A DNA stretch of 64,000 bases, taken from NCBI RefSeq assembly GCF_029893105.1, contig NZ_JARXWG010000003.1, positions 158,403 through 222,402 on the forward strand. Reading direction: 5' to 3'. The notes under the pieces are model-generated. The model had not been told where the DNA came from. It did no database searches and worked only from the letters and a program-made list of their open reading frames with translations. A program made the translations under genes and the position numbers. Positions 43,172-51,967 of the stretch are shown here, piece by piece. The number at the start of each line of letters is the position of its first letter. The stretch's first letter is position 1. The stretch is from Parabacteroides sp. PF5-9. GTDB taxonomy: Bacteria; Bacteroidota; Bacteroidia; Bacteroidales; Tannerellaceae.

Positions 43172-44668
43172 ATGAAAGGATTAATTCATGATAAAAGCAA
43201 TCAGACCCAGGTCTTTTGGATCAGCCTTGGTAAATTAAGTTCTTTTGCCCTCGCATTTGTCAGTGCTGCTATTTTATCCCGCTTTTTGTCGAAAGAAGAT
43301 TATGGTACCTATAAACAGGTGATGTATATCTATTCGGCATTTGTGCTTGTTTTTACAGCCGGATTACCGGAGACATTGACCTATTTTCTGCCTAAGCTGA
43401 CCAAGCGTGAGGGGAAACACCTGGTGAACCGGTTTGAACTTCTCTTTGTTCTCTTGGGATTGATTTTTTCACTTTTCATCTATTTCTCTTCCGGCTTGAT
43501 TGCCGATGTGTTGAATAACCCGGCATTGGAGAAAGCCTTAAAGATCTATGCCCCTGTCCCGTTACTATTGATGCCTACCTTTTCGATAGAGAGTGTTTAT
43601 TTGCGGGAACAGAAAAGTTATTACCTCGCTGTATATACTGTATTTTCGCGTATAGTGGTCTTGGCCGGGATGGTTTTGCCGGTTATTTTCTACCGGGCGA
43701 ATTACGAAGCGGCTTTATACGGATTAGTGGTCTCCTCCTTTTTTATGTTGTTGGCTGCACTGTTTTTGATTTACAGACCCTATAAAGGTTACGCATCTCA
43801 GCGATCCAGCCTTACTCTTCAGCAGATCGCCCGGTATGCCCTGCCATTGATGGGGGCCGACTTATGTGTGATGATGTCGGGATCGGCCGATCAGTTTTTT
43901 ATTAGTCGTTATTTTGGAGAGATCACGTTTGCTGAGTTTGCCAACGGATTCATTCAGTTTCCATTGGCGCCTATGATCACCGCTTCTGTTATGGCTGTCC
44001 TTATTCCGGTCTTTTCCAGAGCCAATACACCCGAACTCTTCGGTCAGGCGATACAGTCGTGGCAAAAAGCGATTTTGAAGACCGGTTTGATCTTGTACCC
44101 ATTGCTGCTCTATAGTCTGGTTTTTGCTTCCGAGATTATCATTCTTATTTATGGGCGGGAATATGTTGGTTCTGCCATCTATTTTCAGATTATTTTAATC
44201 AGCAATTTTGTCAATATCTACCCTTTTCTGCCTGTTATGCTGGCGTTGGGGAAAATGAAGATATATGTTAGTTTTTATCTGATCTCGGCGGTTTCGATCT
44301 GGCTGACCGAAGCGATATCGATCTCTGTCTATCCGTCGCCGGTGGTTATTGCCTGTGTTTCTGCAACCAATACGATCTTGGTGATCGTAGCGTTTTATAC
44401 ATATATCAGGTGGAGGTTAGGTATTCAGGTATTCAGCCGACAACTTGTTTCATCTTTGCTAAAAACAATTGTTCATGCGCTTTTGCTCTTATTTCCCGTC
44501 AGATTTTTATTATTTCCTCTGATTCAGCACCTGCCGTTATTCCTGAATCAGTTTTTATCTTTTGCTGTCTTTTACCTATTGGTCTTATTGACCGGGAAAT
44601 ATATGGGATTAGATTACCAGCAGATTGGTTTATCTGTTTTTCAATCATTGCTAAAGAAGAAGAAATGA
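43172..44668 (+). CDS. Wzx-type polysaccharide flippase (MATE-like exporter)
   Basis: A 498-residue inner-membrane protein with about fourteen helices. The family start is recognisable (GKLSSFALAFVSAAILSRFLSKEDYGTYKQ near residue 19, with the LSKEDYGTY block typical of Wzx). The rest is strongly hydrophobic, with short charged loops. It would flip lipid-linked oligosaccharide repeat units of a capsule or O-antigen. There is no polymerase or glycosyltransferase cluster around it. Its neighbours are ribF and argE upstream and an asparagine-synthase-like gene that overlaps its stop codon by 4 bp (ATGA). Confidence 0.88.
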   Translation: MKGLIHDKSNQTQVFWISLGKLSSFALAFVSAAILSRFLSKEDYGTYKQVMYIYSAFVLVFTAGLPETLTYFLPKLTKREGKHLVNRFELLFVLLGLIFSLFIYFSSGLIADVLNNPALEKALKIYAPVPLLLMPTFSIESVYLREQKSYYLAVYTVFSRIVVLAGMVLPVIFYRANYEAALYGLVVSSFFMLLAALFLIYRPYKGYASQRSSLTLQQIARYALPLMGADLCVMMSGSADQFFISRYFGEITFAEFANGFIQFPLAPMITASVMAVLIPVFSRANTPELFGQAIQSWQKAILKTGLILYPLLLYSLVFASEIIILIYGREYVGSAIYFQIILISNFVNIYPFLPVMLALGKMKIYVSFYLISAVSIWLTEAISISVYPSPVVIACVSATNTILVIVAFYTYIRWRLGIQVFSRQLVSSLLKTIVHALLLLFPVRFLLFPLIQHLPLFLNQFLSFAVFYLLVLLTGKYMGLDYQQIGLSVFQSLLKKKK

Positions 44669-46296
44669 TAAATATCGATCTTTACAGGAGAAACTGGATT
44701 ACCGCGAACGGAATTTCCACCATCGGATGGGCTACATGGAGCGGGGAGAGTTATAATGGAGAGGCTTTTCATCAATTGATAACAGAGCGGGTCAAGCAAA
44801 CGAGATTCGATATCGCGGTCGCCAGTGAATTGGCCAAACAGCTGAATGGGAATTATGCGATAATTATAGAGTCTGAATGTCTGGTTTTTTTGATTGCCGA
44901 TCATATTCGTTCCTATCCGATTCTTTATTTCAAAGAAGGGGATGATCTGTATATCACTGATCATCTGTTGGCCACCCTGCAAAGAAACGGGCTAAGGCCG
45001 GAAGTAGACATTTGTCAAATAGAGGTGTTTCTGGTTGCAGGTTTGACATTGGAAGATCATACCGTATTTAAAAATATCTGTGCAATCCAGGCGGCAGAGG
45101 TTGTGGTACTCAATGAGAGACAGCTTGAAAAACGACGCTATTTTATCTATTCACTGGATACGTCGCAGAAAGAGTTGGCTGTCGATGAGGAAGTGGCTCG
45201 CCAGCAAGAGTTGTTTTCCCGGATCTTTCGCCGGACATTAGCCAGTGCTCCGAATGTACGCAACTGGGTTTTACCACTTAGTGGAGGACACGATTCGAGA
45301 ATGGTGATCAATCAGTTATATCAACTGGGGGTAAAGAACATTGTTTGTTATTCCTATGGATCACCGGGGAATAAGCAGTCGCAAATCAGTCGGGAGATTG
45401 CCTCAGCACTTGGATATCCCTGGTATTTTGTGGAGTATACGCCTGAACGGTGGAGGGAGTTGCGCGAAAGTTCCGATTTCAACGACTATTTCGATTTTGC
45501 GTTCAATGGGGTCAGTGATCCCCATATACAGGATTTTCTGGCTGTGTCGGTCTTGAAAGCGCAAGGGGTTATTCAATCGGGAGATATTTTTATGCCTGGT
45601 CATACCTTCGATTTCCTTACTGGCGCTTATTGTCGAGACGGGATAGAGACTCTTTCCTCCAAGAAAGAGAGTTATCGTTACCTTTCAGCCTATTTCAATC
45701 AGTGGGCTTGTAAAAGAAGGAGTCAAACTGTTTGGAAAGAATTCGCATCAATGATTCAACACGCTCCTGTTTCGTATCCTGTTTTTCCGGAATATTTTCA
45801 CTGGCAGGAGCGACATGCCAAATTTATACAAAACAGTGTGCGGGTCTATGAATATTTCGGGTTCGACTGGCGCACACCTTTATGGGATATAGAACTGGTT
45901 GATTATTGGCAACAGATTCCTCTGAAGGATAAAAAACAACGCTATTTTCTGTATCTCTGTGAAAAGAACGGACTGTATCAGGAGCCTCTGGCTTCAATCC
46001 CATTTGATATAGAGATGAGCCCGAGGAGGAGTCTGAAGCGCCTATTCACGGCGGTATTGCCTGAATCTGTGAAGCGTCAGTTGAAATTCTACCTGCAAAA
46101 AGAAACCCCTCATTCGGATGATGCATTATATGCTGTTTATGCCGAAGGTTCTCCCTCTTTTTCAGAGATAATGCCTTATGAAAATCTGCCGAAGGAGTTG
46201 CGTTATTATTTGAAGCCGTATATTCATCGTCCGCTGTACTGGTTCCCGGATAATGATAATAATACGCTTTATGCGCTTCGGGATTTATTTATGTAG
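44665..46296 (+). CDS. asparagine-synthase-like amidotransferase lacking the N-terminal nucleophile Cys
   Basis: A 543-residue protein. I start at the ATG of the ATGA overlap with the flippase. A longer upstream frame overlaps the flippase in the wrong frame and is not used. The N-terminal part resembles a glutamine amidotransferase fold (FDIAVASELAKQLNGNYAII near residue 50) but begins with MINIDLY, so Cys2 is missing and glutamine cannot be used that way. The synthase domain has an intact PP-loop, VLPLSGGHDSRMVINQ near 212, so it adenylates a carboxylate. In flippase operons such proteins probably amidate sugar acids. That role is inferred. Confidence 0.8.
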   Translation: MINIDLYRRNWITANGISTIGWATWSGESYNGEAFHQLITERVKQTRFDIAVASELAKQLNGNYAIIIESECLVFLIADHIRSYPILYFKEGDDLYITDHLLATLQRNGLRPEVDICQIEVFLVAGLTLEDHTVFKNICAIQAAEVVVLNERQLEKRRYFIYSLDTSQKELAVDEEVARQQELFSRIFRRTLASAPNVRNWVLPLSGGHDSRMVINQLYQLGVKNIVCYSYGSPGNKQSQISREIASALGYPWYFVEYTPERWRELRESSDFNDYFDFAFNGVSDPHIQDFLAVSVLKAQGVIQSGDIFMPGHTFDFLTGAYCRDGIETLSSKKESYRYLSAYFNQWACKRRSQTVWKEFASMIQHAPVSYPVFPEYFHWQERHAKFIQNSVRVYEYFGFDWRTPLWDIELVDYWQQIPLKDKKQRYFLYLCEKNGLYQEPLASIPFDIEMSPRRSLKRLFTAVLPESVKRQLKFYLQKETPHSDDALYAVYAEGSPSFSEIMPYENLPKELRYYLKPYIHRPLYWFPDNDNNTLYALRDLFM

Positions 46297-46344
46297 ACCG
46301 TATTTTAGAAAGATTAGATCGCTTTTTCAGAAGCATTTCAATGA

Positions 46345-46457
46345 CTTTTCTGTTAGAGGTACGTCTAAATGATTTTAGACGTACCTCTAAACTGATTTAC
46401 ACCTACCTCTAAATTTGTTTAGACGTACCTCTAACAAAAAACAGACCTACGTCTGTC
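46345..46457. repeat. family A 22-bp palindrome array, copy 3 (five units)
   Basis: Cores start at 46359, 46381, 46403, 46425 and 46447, exactly 22 bp apart. The third and fifth cores are CTAC instead of GTAC. The caps are CTGTTAGAG and CTCTAACAAAAAA, as in the other copies. A partial sixth half-unit follows. Confidence 0.88.
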
Positions 46458-46676
46458 TTAAAAATGTATAGCAACGAATTCAAAAAGAGTCTACATGATG
46501 TTGTAAAACGTACTATTTGGTTTCTGTTTTTGCAAAGAACAGCTGAAGTTGTTGTGCGCAAGACTGTTTTTATAAAATGTAAACTATTTGTAGTGGAAAG
46601 TATTATTTTTTTTGGGTAATGCGCGTTAAAAATAACATATTGAAAGTAGATTCATCTTCATTTTACGTTTTATTTC

Positions 46677-46684
46677 TATATTTG
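46677..46684 (+). promoter_or_regulatory. -7 promoter box of the XRE-cupin gene
   Basis: TATATTTG, an exact TAnnTTTG match, 46 bp before the ATG. The -33 region is poor (TTC instead of TTTG). Confidence 0.55.
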
Positions 46685-46730
46685 CAGCAACTAAAATAGA
46701 TCAAATACCTATTTTTCTAAACGATATTTC

Positions 46731-47285
46731 ATGAATGAACAAATCAAACAGATAGCGGAGCGCCTGATCGGTTTGCGTGAAGCCTTGGAGATTACACCAG
46801 AAGAGATGGCTAAGGTTGCGCATTTGACTCCAGAGGAGTATATGGCGTTGGAAAGCGGGACGAAAGATATTTCGGTTAGTGTGCTTCATCAGATTTCTCA
46901 GGCATATGGGGTTGAGTTAACGACCCTGATGTTTGGTGATGAGCCTAAAATGAGTACTTATTTCGTGACGCGTAAAGGGAAAGGGATTGCAGTAGAACGT
47001 ACAAAGGCGTATAAATATCAATCGTTGGCTGCCGGTTTTGCGGGACGCAAAGCTGATCCTTTTTTGGTGACAGTCCATCCGAAGGCGGATGATGAACCGG
47101 TTTACTTGAACGCTCATCCCGGTCAGGAGTATAATCTGGTACTTAGTGGGCGGTTATTGTTGAACATAAACAATAAAGAACTGATTCTGGAAGCGGGTGA
47201 CAGTATTTATTTCAATTCCGAATTGCCACATGGCATGAAGGCACTTGATGGTGAGACTGTAAATTTTCTGGCTGTTATTCTTTAA
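46731..47285 (+). CDS. XRE-family regulator with C-terminal cupin domain
   Basis: A 184-residue transcription factor. Residues 5-65 form a helix-turn-helix of the XRE type (RLIGLREALEITPEEMAKVA, LTPEEYMALESGTKDISVSVL). Residues 110-184 form a cupin barrel with VYLNAHPGQEYNLVLSGRLLLN and DSIYFNSELPHGMKAL, the latter carrying conserved His and Glu residues that could bind a small ligand or metal. It resembles PuuR-like regulators. It is 76 bp ahead of an acyl-CoA synthetase gene, and this pairing is common in Bacteroidales, so it probably senses a carboxylate and controls that gene. Confidence 0.88.
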   Translation: MNEQIKQIAERLIGLREALEITPEEMAKVAHLTPEEYMALESGTKDISVSVLHQISQAYGVELTTLMFGDEPKMSTYFVTRKGKGIAVERTKAYKYQSLAAGFAGRKADPFLVTVHPKADDEPVYLNAHPGQEYNLVLSGRLLLNINNKELILEAGDSIYFNSELPHGMKALDGETVNFLAVIL

Positions 47286-47288
47286 TAT

Positions 47289-47339
47289 AGAAGTTCAAAT
47301 TCGGCGGTTTGCACGCATACGATTCGAACTTTCAACTTC
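47289..47339 (+). promoter_or_regulatory. possible hairpin between regulator and synthetase genes
   Basis: An imperfect inverted repeat (AAGTTCAAATTCG against CGATTCGAACTT) spans the 76-bp gap. It lacks a U run, so it could be an operator or leader structure for the downstream synthetase gene. No binding site is proven. Confidence 0.3.
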
Positions 47340-47361
47340 TTAATTTCCAACTACAAAATAT

Positions 47362-49029
47362 ATGATATTAGAACGTTTTTTAGATCAGACGACGTTTGAG
47401 TCGCAAGATGATTTTATAGCCAATTACAAAGTAAATATACCTGATGGTTTTAATTACGGTTACGACGTGGTGGATGAATGGGCTGCGAAGGCACCGGATA
47501 AACGTGCGCTATGTTGGACCAACGACAAGGGCGAACATATCGATTTTTCATTTGCAGACATTAAAAGAGAGTCGGATCGAACAGCTTCTTACTTTCAATC
47601 ATTAGGCATTGGAAAAGGGGATATGGTGATGTTGATTCTTAAACGGAGATATGAATTCTGGTTTGCGATTATTGCATTACATAAATTGGGCGCAGTGGTG
47701 ATCCCGGCAACACATTTGTTGACGAAGAAAGATATTATTTACCGGAATAATGCTGCTGATATTAAGATGATTGTCTGTGTGGGTGAGGAGAGTGTGACTA
47801 CTCAGGTCATTGAAGCGATGCCTGAATCTCCTTCGATCAAAAGATTGGTTTCGGTAGGTCCTGAAGTTCCTGCCGGATTTGAAGATTTTCATCGGGGCAT
47901 CGAAGCGGCATCTGCTTTTGTCCGGCCACAGGAGCGGACAACCAATGAGGATATTTCATTGATGTATTTTACATCGGGAACTACAGGAAATCCTAAGATG
48001 GTTGCTCATAATTTTACTTATCCGCTGGCACATATTTCAACCGGAAGTTATTGGCATAACCTGCATAAGGATAGTTTACATCTGACGATAGCTGATACCG
48101 GTTGGGGAAAAGCGGTTTGGGGGAAACTATATGGGCAATGGATTGCGGGGTCGACAGTGTTTGTCTATGATCATGAGAAGTTTAATCCGGCAGATATGCT
48201 TCGGATGATTCAGGATTACCGGATAACCTCTTTGTGTGCTCCTCCGACTATTTTCCGTTTTCTGATTCGGGAGGATGTTACGAAATATGATCTTTCTTCA
48301 CTGGAATATTGTACGATTGCCGGTGAGGCTTTGAATCCGGCAGTCTATGAATCGTTTCTCAAACTGACAGGGATCAAATTGATGGAAGGATTCGGACAGA
48401 CGGAAACGACATTGACGGTTTGTACCTTTCCGTGGACGATGCCTAAACCCGGATCGATGGGGAAGGCGAATCCGCAATATGTGGTTGATCTGCTTCGTGC
48501 CGACGGTACACCGGCAGAGGATGGTGAGCAGGGAGAGATCGTTGTGCGGTATGGAGATAAGCGTCCTTTAGGACTGTTTAAAGAATACTATCGTGATGAG
48601 GCATTGACGAAAGCGACTTGTCATGATGGGATCTATTATACGGGCGATGTTGCCTGGCGAGATGAAGATGGTTATTTCTGGTTTGTCGGCCGCACGGATG
48701 ATGTGATCAAGAGTTCGGGATACCGTATCGGTCCGTTTGAGGTTGAAAGTGCGTTGATGACACATCCCGCAGTGGTGGAATGTGCCATAACCGGAGTACC
48801 TGATGAGATACGCGGCCAGATTGTTAAGGCGACTATTATCCTGGCAAAAGAGTATAAAGAGCGTGCTGGAGAAATGTTGGTCAAAGAGTTACAGGATCAT
48901 GTGAAGAAGGTGACTGCTCCTTATAAATATCCGCGGGTGATAGAGTTTGTTGAAGAGTTACCTAAAACGATCAGCGGAAAGATCAGACGGGTGGAGATAC
49001 GGGATAAAGACAGTAATAATAATGGTTAA
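47362..49029 (+). CDS. acyl-CoA synthetase (AMP-binding, ADENYLATE-forming)
   Basis: A 555-residue adenylate-forming enzyme that activates a carboxylic acid with ATP and then CoA. Motif A is MYFTSGTTGNPKMVAHN near residue 205. A5-type EGFGQTETTLT is near 343. YTGDVAWRDEDGYFWFVGRTDD is near 420. The A8 loop SSGYRIGPFEVES is near 455, and the catalytic Lys sits in KTISGKIRRVEIRD near 540. The tail with KTISGKIRR is typical of medium-chain or acetyl-CoA synthetases. The substrate cannot be fixed from sequence. It follows the XRE-cupin gene and ends inside the AT-rich heptamer tract that starts the next element. Confidence 0.9.
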   Translation: MILERFLDQTTFESQDDFIANYKVNIPDGFNYGYDVVDEWAAKAPDKRALCWTNDKGEHIDFSFADIKRESDRTASYFQSLGIGKGDMVMLILKRRYEFWFAIIALHKLGAVVIPATHLLTKKDIIYRNNAADIKMIVCVGEESVTTQVIEAMPESPSIKRLVSVGPEVPAGFEDFHRGIEAASAFVRPQERTTNEDISLMYFTSGTTGNPKMVAHNFTYPLAHISTGSYWHNLHKDSLHLTIADTGWGKAVWGKLYGQWIAGSTVFVYDHEKFNPADMLRMIQDYRITSLCAPPTIFRFLIREDVTKYDLSSLEYCTIAGEALNPAVYESFLKLTGIKLMEGFGQTETTLTVCTFPWTMPKPGSMGKANPQYVVDLLRADGTPAEDGEQGEIVVRYGDKRPLGLFKEYYRDEALTKATCHDGIYYTGDVAWRDEDGYFWFVGRTDDVIKSSGYRIGPFEVESALMTHPAVVECAITGVPDEIRGQIVKATIILAKEYKERAGEMLVKELQDHVKKVTAPYKYPRVIEFVEELPKTISGKIRRVEIRDKDSNNNG

Positions 49030-49447
49030 TGTTTAATGATTAATTATTAATGGAAGAAAAAGAACCTAAACCGAATGCTTTGAAAGAGAAGAGTTTTTCT
49101 TTTGCGAAAAGGGTTGTAAAGTTGTATAAATACTTAAATGAAACGCATAAGGAGTATGTATTGTCGAAACAATTATTACGATCTGGGACTGCAATAGGGG
49201 CTTTGTATAGAGAGTGTGAATATGCTGAAAGTAAATTGGACTTTATTCATAAACTCGGAATCGCTCAAAAAGAGTGCAATGAAAGCTTATATTGGATTGA
49301 ACTCTTATTTCATACAGAATATGTATCTGAGTCAGCGTTTAACAGCTTAATTCAGGATGGAGAGGAACTCCTTAAACTAATAACTTCCATAATAAAGACT
49401 GCAAAGTCAACAATTAATCATTAATCATTAACAATTAATCATTAATA
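49026..49447. mobile_element. AT-rich element with inverted heptamer ends carrying a four-helix-bundle gene
   Basis: The left tract at 49026-49052 (TTAATGT, TTAATGA, TTAATTA, TTAATGG) and the right tract at 49411-49447 (CAATTAA, TCATTAA, TCATTAA, CAATTAA, TCATTAA) have 7-bp periods and opposite orientation. They enclose a small gene whose start and stop codons lie in the tracts. The unit is about 420 bp between the synthetase and proB genes, with no transposase. It looks like an inserted, possibly mobilisable element. Confidence 0.6.
49050..49424 (+). CDS. four-helix-bundle protein (S23/IVS family)
   Basis: A 124-residue helical protein of the family first met as open reading frames in 23S rRNA intervening sequences. 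Signatures are SFSFAKRVVKLYKYLNETHK near residue 11, LSKQLLRSGTAIGALYRECEYAES near 39 and FIHKLGIAQKECNESLYWIELL near 65. Related folds occur in Avd accessory proteins of diversity-generating retroelements, but there is no reverse transcriptase here. Its molecular role is not established. Base composition is more AT-rich than its neighbours, and its start and stop sit inside inverted heptamer tracts, which suggests it arrived as part of an element. Confidence 0.85.
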   Translation: MEEKEPKPNALKEKSFSFAKRVVKLYKYLNETHKEYVLSKQLLRSGTAIGALYRECEYAESKLDFIHKLGIAQKECNESLYWIELLFHTEYVSESAFNSLIQDGEELLKLITSIIKTAKSTINH

Positions 49448-49450
49448 AAC

Positions 49451-50524
49451 GTGCGAATAGCAGTTAAAATAGGCAGCAATGTACTTACGCGCAGTGATGG
49501 GACATTGGATGTGACACGAATGTCTGCACTGGTGGATCAGGTGGCTGAATTACATCGGAAAGGGATGGAAATCGTCTTGATCTCTTCGGGGGCAGTGGCT
49601 TCCGGGCGGAGTGAGATTAAAGTCGGTAAGAAACTGGATGCGGTGTCGTCGCGTCAGCTTTATTCAGCGGTGGGGCAAGCGAAACTGATTAATCGTTATT
49701 ATGAACTGTTTCGTGATCACGAGATCGCTTGTGGGCAGGTGTTGACAACGAAAGAGAATTTCGGTAGTCGTACACACTATCTGAACCAGAAGAATTGTAT
49801 GGAGGTGATGTTGGCCAACAAGGTCATTCCGATAGTGAATGAGAATGATACGATCTCTGTGACTGAGTTGATGTTTACTGATAATGATGAATTGTCGGGG
49901 CTTATTGCAACGATGATGGGCATGGATGCACTGATCATTCTGAGTAATATCGATGGTATTTATAATGGTAACCCGAATGATGCTCAGTCGTCTGTTATCC
50001 GTGAGATTGAATCGGGAGGGGCAGATGTTTCGGAGTATGTACAGACGACCAAATCGGCTTTTGGCCGGGGAGGTATGTTGACCAAATGTCGTATTGCCCA
50101 AAAAGTGGCAGACGAAGGTATTGCAGTTATTATTGCGAATGGGAAAAAGGACAATATTCTGCCACAGGTATTAACACCTCAGAGTGAGACCATCTGTACA
50201 CGTTTTGTTCCGTCGGAAAAGCCGGTCAGTAGCGTGAAGAAATGGATTGCACACTCAGAAGGTTTTGCTAAAGGAGAAGTTCATATTAATGAAGGGGCAG
50301 AAGAGGCTTTGGCTTGTCCGAAAGCGACCAGCGTATTGTTGGTTGGAGTCACACAGATTATAGGTGATTTTGAAAAAGATGATATCGTTCGGATCTATAC
50401 TAAGTCGGGCAAACAGATCGGTGTGGGCCGGACAGATTACGATAGCGATGAAGCGAAATCGTTGATTGGCAAACGGGATCTGAAACCGTTGATACATTAT
50501 GATTATTTATATTTGGATTCATAA
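49451..50524 (+). CDS. proB: glutamate 5-kinase
   Basis: A 357-residue enzyme catalysing the first step of proline synthesis, glutamate to gamma-glutamyl phosphate. It starts at GTG, right after the repeat tract. The amino-acid-kinase domain shows [16 protein letters not shown] at the N-terminus, [14 protein letters not shown] near 44 and [13 protein letters not shown] near 126. [28 protein letters not shown] follows near 143. The C-terminal PUA domain ([19 protein letters not shown]) is the feedback-regulatory part. It is 2 bp ahead of proA, so both are cotranslated for channelling of the labile phosphate intermediate. Confidence 0.95.
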   Translation: MRIAVKIGSNVLTRSDGTLDVTRMSALVDQVAELHRKGMEIVLISSGAVASGRSEIKVGKKLDAVSSRQLYSAVGQAKLINRYYELFRDHEIACGQVLTTKENFGSRTHYLNQKNCMEVMLANKVIPIVNENDTISVTELMFTDNDELSGLIATMMGMDALIILSNIDGIYNGNPNDAQSSVIREIESGGADVSEYVQTTKSAFGRGGMLTKCRIAQKVADEGIAVIIANGKKDNILPQVLTPQSETICTRFVPSEKPVSSVKKWIAHSEGFAKGEVHINEGAEEALACPKATSVLLVGVTQIIGDFEKDDIVRIYTKSGKQIGVGRTDYDSDEAKSLIGKRDLKPLIHYDYLYLDS

Positions 50525-50526
50525 GG

Positions 50527-51879
50527 ATGACGTCGTATAAAAGAAACAATTTAATAGAGAAACTCAGTCGACCTCTTTCTTCCTTTTTTGAGGATGATGA
50601 GCGGGATGATGAAGTTTGTCCGGAAGCAACAGCTACTGTCAGTGAATTAATCGATCGTGCAGTTGTCGCATCACGTTCACTTCTTTCGCTGAATGATGCA
50701 ACAATAAACAGTATTCTTTGTGATGCAGCAAAAGCCTTATTGCTGCATAGTGAGGCGGTGTTAAGGGAGAATGTGAGAGATTTAAACCGGATGGATCCGT
50801 CTGATCCGAAATATGACCGTCTCAAACTGACAGAAGAGCGTCTGAAAGGAATTGCCGGTGATATGGAGAATGTGGCTTCACTCACTTCGCCTTTGGGTAA
50901 GATCTTGGATGAAAGGATACGACCTAATGGGATGGTTATCAAAAAGGTGTCTGTTCCTTTTGGTTTGATAGGGGTGATCTATGAGGCGCGACCCAATGTC
51001 ACATTTGATGTTTTTTCATTATGCCTGAAAAGCGGGAACGCCTGTGTATTGAAAGGCGGATCGGATGCGCATTTTTCAAATACGATATTGGTTGCTGTTA
51101 TTCGTGAAGTCTTAAAGAAATATCAGGTTAATCCGGATAGTTGTATTTTACTTCCTCCCGAACGTGAAGCGACAACAGAACTATTGAATGCAGTAGGACG
51201 TGTCGATCTGATTATTCCCCGTGGAAGCAGTTCGCTGATTCATTATGTCAGGGAACATGCGCGTATTCCGGTTATAGAAACGGGTGCGGGCATTTGTCAT
51301 ACTTATTTTGATAATGCGGGGGATAGGGAAAAAGGACAGGTGATTATAACGAATGCAAAGACCCGAAGGGTGAGTGTGTGTAATGCGTTAGATTGTTTGT
51401 TGATTCATAAAGATCGTTTGGGAGATTTGCCTTATCTCTGTGAAAGATTGGTTGAACACAACGTGATTATATATGCGGATCCGACAGCCTATTCAGTATT
51501 GGAAGGGAAATACCCGAAAGAATTGCTCCAACAGGCAACAATGGAGAGTTTTGGTACCGAATTTCTGGATTACAAGATGAGCGTGCGTGTGGTTTCTTCG
51601 ATTGAAGAGGCGTTGGAGCATATCGCCAAACATAGTTCTAAGCATAGCGAATGTATCGTCAGCGAATCGGAAGAATCGATCGATCTCTTTGAGCAATTGG
51701 TGGATGCGGCTTGTGTTTATGCCAATGTGTCTACCGCTTTTACCGATGGAGCCCAATTTGGTTTCGGAGCAGAAATAGGTATCAGTACACAAAAATTACA
51801 TGCCCGTGGGCCAATGGCATTACCGGAATTGACGACCTATAAATATATTATTGAAGGGGAGGGACAGGTACGACTTTAA
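50527..51879 (+). CDS. proA: glutamate-5-semialdehyde dehydrogenase (gamma-glutamyl phosphate reductase)
   Basis: A 450-residue enzyme of proline synthesis that uses NADPH to reduce gamma-glutamyl phosphate. The catalytic thiol is Cys285 in [15 protein letters not shown], which corresponds to the usual TAACNALE. Other blocks are [35 protein letters not shown] near 145 and [36 protein letters not shown] near 405. It is about 33 residues longer than the typical 417 because of an N-terminal acidic extension ([13 protein letters not shown]), which may be real or a start upstream of the true one. Confidence 0.94.
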   Translation: MTSYKRNNLIEKLSRPLSSFFEDDERDDEVCPEATATVSELIDRAVVASRSLLSLNDATINSILCDAAKALLLHSEAVLRENVRDLNRMDPSDPKYDRLKLTEERLKGIAGDMENVASLTSPLGKILDERIRPNGMVIKKVSVPFGLIGVIYEARPNVTFDVFSLCLKSGNACVLKGGSDAHFSNTILVAVIREVLKKYQVNPDSCILLPPEREATTELLNAVGRVDLIIPRGSSSLIHYVREHARIPVIETGAGICHTYFDNAGDREKGQVIITNAKTRRVSVCNALDCLLIHKDRLGDLPYLCERLVEHNVIIYADPTAYSVLEGKYPKELLQQATMESFGTEFLDYKMSVRVVSSIEEALEHIAKHSSKHSECIVSESEESIDLFEQLVDAACVYANVSTAFTDGAQFGFGAEIGISTQKLHARGPMALPELTTYKYIIEGEGQVRL

Positions 51880-51967
51880 TAGGATGCAAGAGGTAAATTC
51901 TATCTGCTTATTTGTGAATATACAGCATTCTTTCTAACTTGCCACCTCTTAATTAATTGTAAATGAA

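Larger units (their letters stand above)
46297..46730. other. 434-bp intergenic gap
   Basis: This gap contains the family A array at 46345-46457, then AT-rich sequence and the promoter box at 46677-46684 of the XRE regulator. I see no gene or RNA in it. Confidence 0.7.

Noticed and set aside
44410..44664. Longer N-terminus for the asparagine-synthase-like protein
   Set aside because: The extra 85 residues overlap the flippase gene in another frame; the ATGA overlap start at 44665 gives the normal N-terminal fold.
49050..49424. Diversity-generating retroelement accessory protein (Avd)
   Set aside because: The four-helix fold is shared, but no reverse transcriptase or template/variable repeat pair is seen within the window.
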